Positions 59,894 through 64,000 of a DNA stretch of 64,000 nt are shown here, in pieces; position 1 is the first letter of the stretch; every line of letters begins with the position of its first letter. Location of the stretch: assembly GCF_001039355.2 (NCBI RefSeq), contig NW_019774626.1:348550-412549 (forward strand). The letters are read 5' to 3'. The position numbers and the translations under genes are program-made. The notes under the pieces are model-generated. The model was given only the letters and a program-made list of their open reading frames with translations. It was not told where the DNA came from and searched no databases. This DNA comes from Lingula anatina (Eukaryota; Brachiopoda; Lingulata; Lingulida; Lingulidae).

Positions 59894-60441
59894 GGGTCAG
59901 GGGGTCCTGACCGCTCTCCCCCCCCCCCCCCCCCCCNNNNNNNNNNNNNNNNNNNNNNNNNAAAAAAAAATTGGAAACCTGTCAAAAAATAACTCTGGAT
60001 CCCCCCCCCCCCCCCCCCCCCCTTCGACTTCTGAAAATCCAACTGCCCCCTCTTAAAATTAGTATTTTGACTAGCTGAATCATAGTTCTAAACCGTACCA
60101 AATGGCACCGTTCGCCCTCTAAAATACAGGAATTTTTCGGGGCCCTTCAGCGGGCCCCACGCCAAGAAGGGGGGAGGGTCGGCTTCTCATCGGCGCCCCC
60201 CCCCCCTTCAAATAATCCTGAATCCGCTCCCAATATTCATATTTTACTACAAAATTGTGTATGTTATTTAATTTTTGGATGATAATATTACTCCAACGGC
60301 TTCTTCTAACCAACGTACGTACGTTCACCTACCATCAAATCCAGTCATGTAATTCCAGAAAACACTGACAGCCACCTCCGTAAACACCACCATTATAGAC
60401 ACCGTAAGCACCACCTTCGCTACATCGTCTACGCTGTACAT
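57091..60441 (-). CDS. FkbM-family methyltransferase, membrane-anchored
   Basis: Exon 1, 60441-60333 (ATG in GAGGACATGTACAG), encodes 36 residues with a hydrophobic span at about 7-29 (VAKVVLTVSIMVVFTEVAVS) and ends in GATG|GTAGGT, phase 1. Exon 2, 58121-57091, starts after GTATGTTTCAG in the matching phase. Together they give 379 residues. The lumenal or extracellular part carries the SAM-binding motif LIDIGANLGIWTLTAA (about 167-182), VEPY (191-194), TITMDDLV, KMDIESMELRAL (from 275), and IMFEFF, all typical of Methyltransf_21 (FkbM) proteins. Many animal members are single-pass Golgi or secretory proteins of unknown substrate; O-methylation of sugars is a reasonable guess only. The intron holds a sequence gap and repeats. 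A nearly identical exon 2 lies further downstream at 54311-55341. Confidence 0.85.
58379..58587 (+). mobile_element. MITE-like element related to 43421-43563
   Basis: Begins CCTCCGCTAAGGAGG and ends CCTTGGCGGAG. It contains GTTATGTTTTCACCCCTGTT, a short GTCT repeat, ACTCAAAAAGTTATGGACCG and GGTGATCCGGATCAATAATC. It lies in the FkbM intron and is absent from the paired position in duplication copy 1. Confidence 0.7.
59871..60231 (+). mobile_element. CAG-ended G/C-tract repeat spanning an assembly gap
   Basis: Left end CAGGGGCTGATTTAGG, poly-G, GGTCCTGACC, a long C run, 25 Ns (59937-59961), a second C run, then AATCATAGTTCTAAACCGTA, GGGGCCCTTCAGCGGGCCCC and AATAATCCTGAATCCGCTCC. It may be two copies collapsed at the gap. 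Confidence 0.65.
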
Positions 60442-60449
60442 GTCCTCAA

Positions 60450-62710
60450 CGCTCACATACGCCTTGGTGGATATTTCGAGTGGGACGTTAAAGACAATTA
60501 TGAATTACGTTGCGACAACATGTGTTCAACACGAGTGTAACACACAGTAAGATGGCAGCATGATGCTCACCTGTAAAATCACAATAGAGGTGATAAGGTC
60601 CACAAAGGCTTACCTGTGGTGACCTACTTTTATTGTTGACATTGTGGTTGACAAGGGAAAGCGCGCCAGGTTTAAGATCGATGTTGACATTTCTTAGCAT
60701 GGACTCCAGTGAAACCCATGAGCGAGTTTGTCAATGCCACTGGAAACACTGTGAGACCTGGGAATTTTAGAACGTCTAAAATATTGAGAACTTCTGCAAA
60801 ATTTTTGATGATTTTTTTCCATCTATCAATTAAGCACCATTCTAATATTTAAATAAAAAATAGTTCTAATTGAATCATGATTCTTTTTAACTCTATCAGA
60901 CTTGACAATATAGAACATTTTAATAACATCAGGAATCTTATTTCGTTTCGTTTTTTTTTTTTTTTTTTTATTTTTGAGTTTTCCCCCATTTTAAGATCTG
61001 AATAAGAAAAGATAATTGACTGTGTTGGACATTATGACATCAAATCGTTTTTGTGACTATTTCAATTGCTTTGAGAATGCCTTTTCAGTGTCTAAATCTA
61101 CCCATAGAATACAAAAGCTAAATGATTTTTAAAACTCACTTGACATTTAGCAGTCACTTTACAAGTTTCGCTTTCATTGTTAGCACTCTGTAATTTGTGG
61201 TAGGAAAATTAGACCTGATTTAATATATTTTTCAAATATTCATAATTGATTAAGGCAAGAACCAATATATTTATAAGGAATAGAATACTCTTTTATTGAA
61301 AAATAATATCAAATTACATTAAATTGTATTGTTAAATAAAATCACAGGTGTCATGGAATTTTAAGACCTGCTATGTTACATGGATATTGAATGAAAAAAA
61401 CTGTAGAGATAAAGTTTAGCAAAACTTTAATAAGAAGTGGAAAACATATATGCTTTTTTAACCTCACTGTAAATAATTCTGAATTGATCAAAAATAATTT
61501 GAGAAAATCTTCAAAACTTATGACAATCATTCCATATAGCTCAAACAAATCATTTCTAGGATTGTTAAATACTAGTAATCTAGATGTCAAAATACGGATT
61601 ATTCACGTAAAACATGAAAGTAAAAATATAATATTTATACAGATGATTAACAATGATATATTTACAACTGAGACCCCCCACCCTGTCAATACATATAAGT
61701 GGACGGCTTTTATGCTCTTATGATTTGGACTAATGGAGCCTCAGCAACTGGACGGAGAAAAAAAAAAGTTGGTGTCACTTTTCTTTGCAAAGCAAACAGA
61801 GTAAGTAGCAATTTTCACAGCTCTGAAATTGTCAACTTTCATCAAACAGAATCATGCACGCATTCACAAAAAATCTCCAAATATTCTACAAGCACTACTT
61901 TGTCTTAATAATTTTTTCATTTAAATTATTGTTGAAAGATAAACACAAAACAATGGGTTTGTTCTTATAAATCAACATATGCACCAACATACAACACAAG
62001 GTGAACTGTGAGGCACCAATTCTAATACAAATGAGTTATGACAATTTTGACCAGCTGGAATGGTATGTACAATGACACTGGGATACCATGCAGTTTTTCA
62101 AATGTTTTCCAGTAAAACAGCACATGGCTGGGTTTCACAAACGTGATTAATAAATCTGAACATAGTGACCTCTCTCTGGGAAAAGAATAGTTAGAACTGG
62201 TAATGTGATGACTGCTGCTACCCCTGTTAAGAATATCAAACTACAGCCCAGTACTTATCAAACTACTGCAGGTAAGTGGGAGTTTTTTTTTCTTCTTTTT
62301 TTTTGGTCTTTTTACTATTTCAGCACATCCTTTTTACTTTATCATATCTTAGGATACCCTTATCTGCTGAAAATATGATGACAATTAAATCATCTTATAA
62401 TGCTATAAAGACATCTAAATATTCTTGTGTGCAATGGTTGTTAAAATACAGCAGCAAATTTTAAGAATTTTAAGAAAAAAGCCCCTATGTATCCCATATA
62501 TATAGCTTATCCCTTAACCATTGTACATAAGGTCATATTCAGCAATTTTGAGCTCAGTTAAATACTGCAATATCTACTGGCAAATGTGACTTCTGCAAGC
62601 TGTAGAACTTTCCTTTCTCCAGTGATAAACCTGACATTGGTAAACCTAGTGCCAATCATTTGGACTACATTTCCCTGCATTTAGTAGGACTATCCGTTCC
62701 TGCGTTATAA
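60450..62710. other. no gene recognised
   Basis: 5' flank of the FkbM gene on the left and 3' flank of the right-edge gene on the right. Open frames at 61351-61723 and 61699-61908 are AT-driven and show no domain. Confidence 0.45.
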
Positions 62711-62980
62711 CTATGATTTCCTGTTTCTGGCAGATATGGGTCTGGACTTGACTTTGCCACCTCCCAGCTTGGCCAAGGCAGCCTCACATGGAGCCATAAC
62801 ATCCTAGGAAATGGTAAATTATGATTATTGATTAGTTATGATTTATAGCTAGGAAACATTTGAAAGGAAATGAAAAATTCAAATTAGAAAAAGATTACTT
62901 CCCGGAATAAAAATTAGATGTAATATTAGAAAGAAAGACATCAAGAAGTTGGAGACATATTTGATGATGCAACCAATCCC

Positions 62981-63027
<47 letters not shown>

Positions 63028-63636
63028 ACAGATTAAAAACTGATATTTAAAATTTTAACTCATTAACATAATAAAATCAATGATTTACTGAGACATACAC
63101 ATGTAGTAAGACTACATTGATATCAAATACAATTAAATTGAACATTTTTATTCTATATAATTTAAATTCAAGGCTAAAAAGTAAAATGCTACAAAACGAA
63201 TAGAAGAAAAAAGACTCTGAACAAATATTTAAAGATTTGAGACTTGTATATGAATTCTAAATAGAAATAAAATCAATACTATCAAATAAAAGACAATCAG
63301 AAAAGCTGATCATTTCAAAACAAACTGAAAATAAGAAATCCAAAGAAAATTTTGAAACAAAAAAGAATTAAGCTGAAACCAATTAAAATTATCAGTTCTA
63401 TACATTTAAAAAAATTCACAAAAATAAACCAAAGTTAATGACAAAAATGCACACAATCCACACTAAACAAAAAACCAAATCAAAAATTAAACATAAGTGC
63501 AAATCAGATCAACTAGTAAGTAGTAATATGTTAAATGTCTAGAAAGTTAACCTTACCCCATTTTCTTTGTAGCGTTTTTGAACTTCCTTTAATATACCAT
63601 CTATACCTAGTGCCTGTAGTTCATCTCTTATATCTT
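62711..63636 (-). CDS. last two exons of an unidentified gene running off the right edge
   Basis: Exon 63636-63557 (acceptor TTTGCACTGTAG, donor AATGGG|GTAAGG) and terminal exon 62803-62711 (acceptor CCATTTCCTAG, stop TAG) join in phase 0 into 56 complete C-terminal codons. The first reads DIRDELQALGIDGILKEVQK followed by RYKENG, a helical, probably coiled-coil segment. The second is DVMAPCEAALAKLGGGKVKS followed by RPISARNRKS, a basic tail. The split codon at the 5' end needs one base from an upstream exon beyond 64000. Basic RPxSAR tails are common in cytoskeletal and ciliary proteins, but I do not recognise this one. Confidence 0.6.
62983..63024. repeat. (AT)n microsatellite
   Basis: About 21 AT repeats inside the last intron of the right-edge gene. 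Confidence 0.95.
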
Positions 63637-64000
63637 CTACAGTGCAAAGACAAAGAATAATATTCAATGAATATGAGCAGTGAGGTGTCATTGGAAGCTA
63701 GCAAGATAAGGGGCAAGAACATATTGGTGCATTAATTGTATGTGAGCTGTGATGGTGGTCTACAAGCAAATTGAAGAAGAGAGTTTTCACTGGTGAAAAT
63801 ATAATCATCATGATGAACAAAGTGGGAGTATGTAAATAAAGCAGCAATAATGGCATGTGGGTGTTGAAGTACTTGTACACAAATATCCTCTCAGGTGAAC
63901 AAGACCAACAGCAGAATGCTAACTGTGATAAGCCAGTATAGACTATGCATGGTCTAACTTAAGACCAGCTGGAGATGTAACACTCTGTTCATCCCCAGAG

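Overview
This window is eukaryotic nuclear DNA from a bilaterian animal, most likely a marine invertebrate. It is AT-rich, its genes are split by GT-AG introns, and it carries microsatellites, non-LTR and SINE-like retroelements and MITE-like repeats. No single gene fixes the phylum; a lophotrochozoan (mollusc, annelid or brachiopod) is my best guess, from the secreted Tyr/Pro-rich and Cys-rich peptides, the FkbM-type methyltransferase and the PAN/C-type lectin architecture. Most genes were rebuilt by joining exons with matching splice phase; several exons were too short to stand out as open frames.

Layout, left to right. 1-2.9 kb: no gene seen. 2.9-3.9 kb: a small secreted Tyr-Pro repeat protein (+) behind a TATA-like box. 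4.7-11 kb: a tandem pair of ninjurin genes (+), each with three coding exons and a second possible first exon starting MGNA. 13.3-17.1 kb: a complete eight-exon WDR31 orthologue (-). 18.6-25.2 kb: a nine-exon spinster-like MFS transporter (+), head to head with WDR31, with a 5'-truncated LINE reverse transcriptase in intron 3 and one GC-AG intron. 26.3-29.0 kb: a tandem repeat of 1516 bp period carrying tRNA-like promoter boxes. 29.8-32.6 kb: a four-exon secreted PAN plus C-type lectin gene (+). 34.3-47.4 kb: a four-coding-exon gene (-) for a secreted prepropeptide with two consecutive six-cysteine knottin-like frameworks, spread over 12.7 kb of repeat-filled introns. 49.1-49.5 kb: a tRNA-headed SINE (-). 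52.3-52.9 kb: a long inverted repeat. 54.0-60.4 kb: a FkbM-family methyltransferase (-) with one first exon but two nearly identical terminal exons, in a tandem duplication whose junctions fall in G/C runs and assembly gaps. 62.7-63.6 kb: the last two exons of an unidentified gene (-) that runs off the right edge.

The genes do not form one pathway. Three encode secreted products (Tyr/Pro-rich protein, lectin, double-knottin peptide), which would suit mucus, shell, cuticle or host-defence roles, but that is inference. A non-autonomous repeat family with poly-G/poly-C stretches and CAG-GGCGGA-like ends recurs at about seven places and sits at the breakpoints of two of the local duplications.
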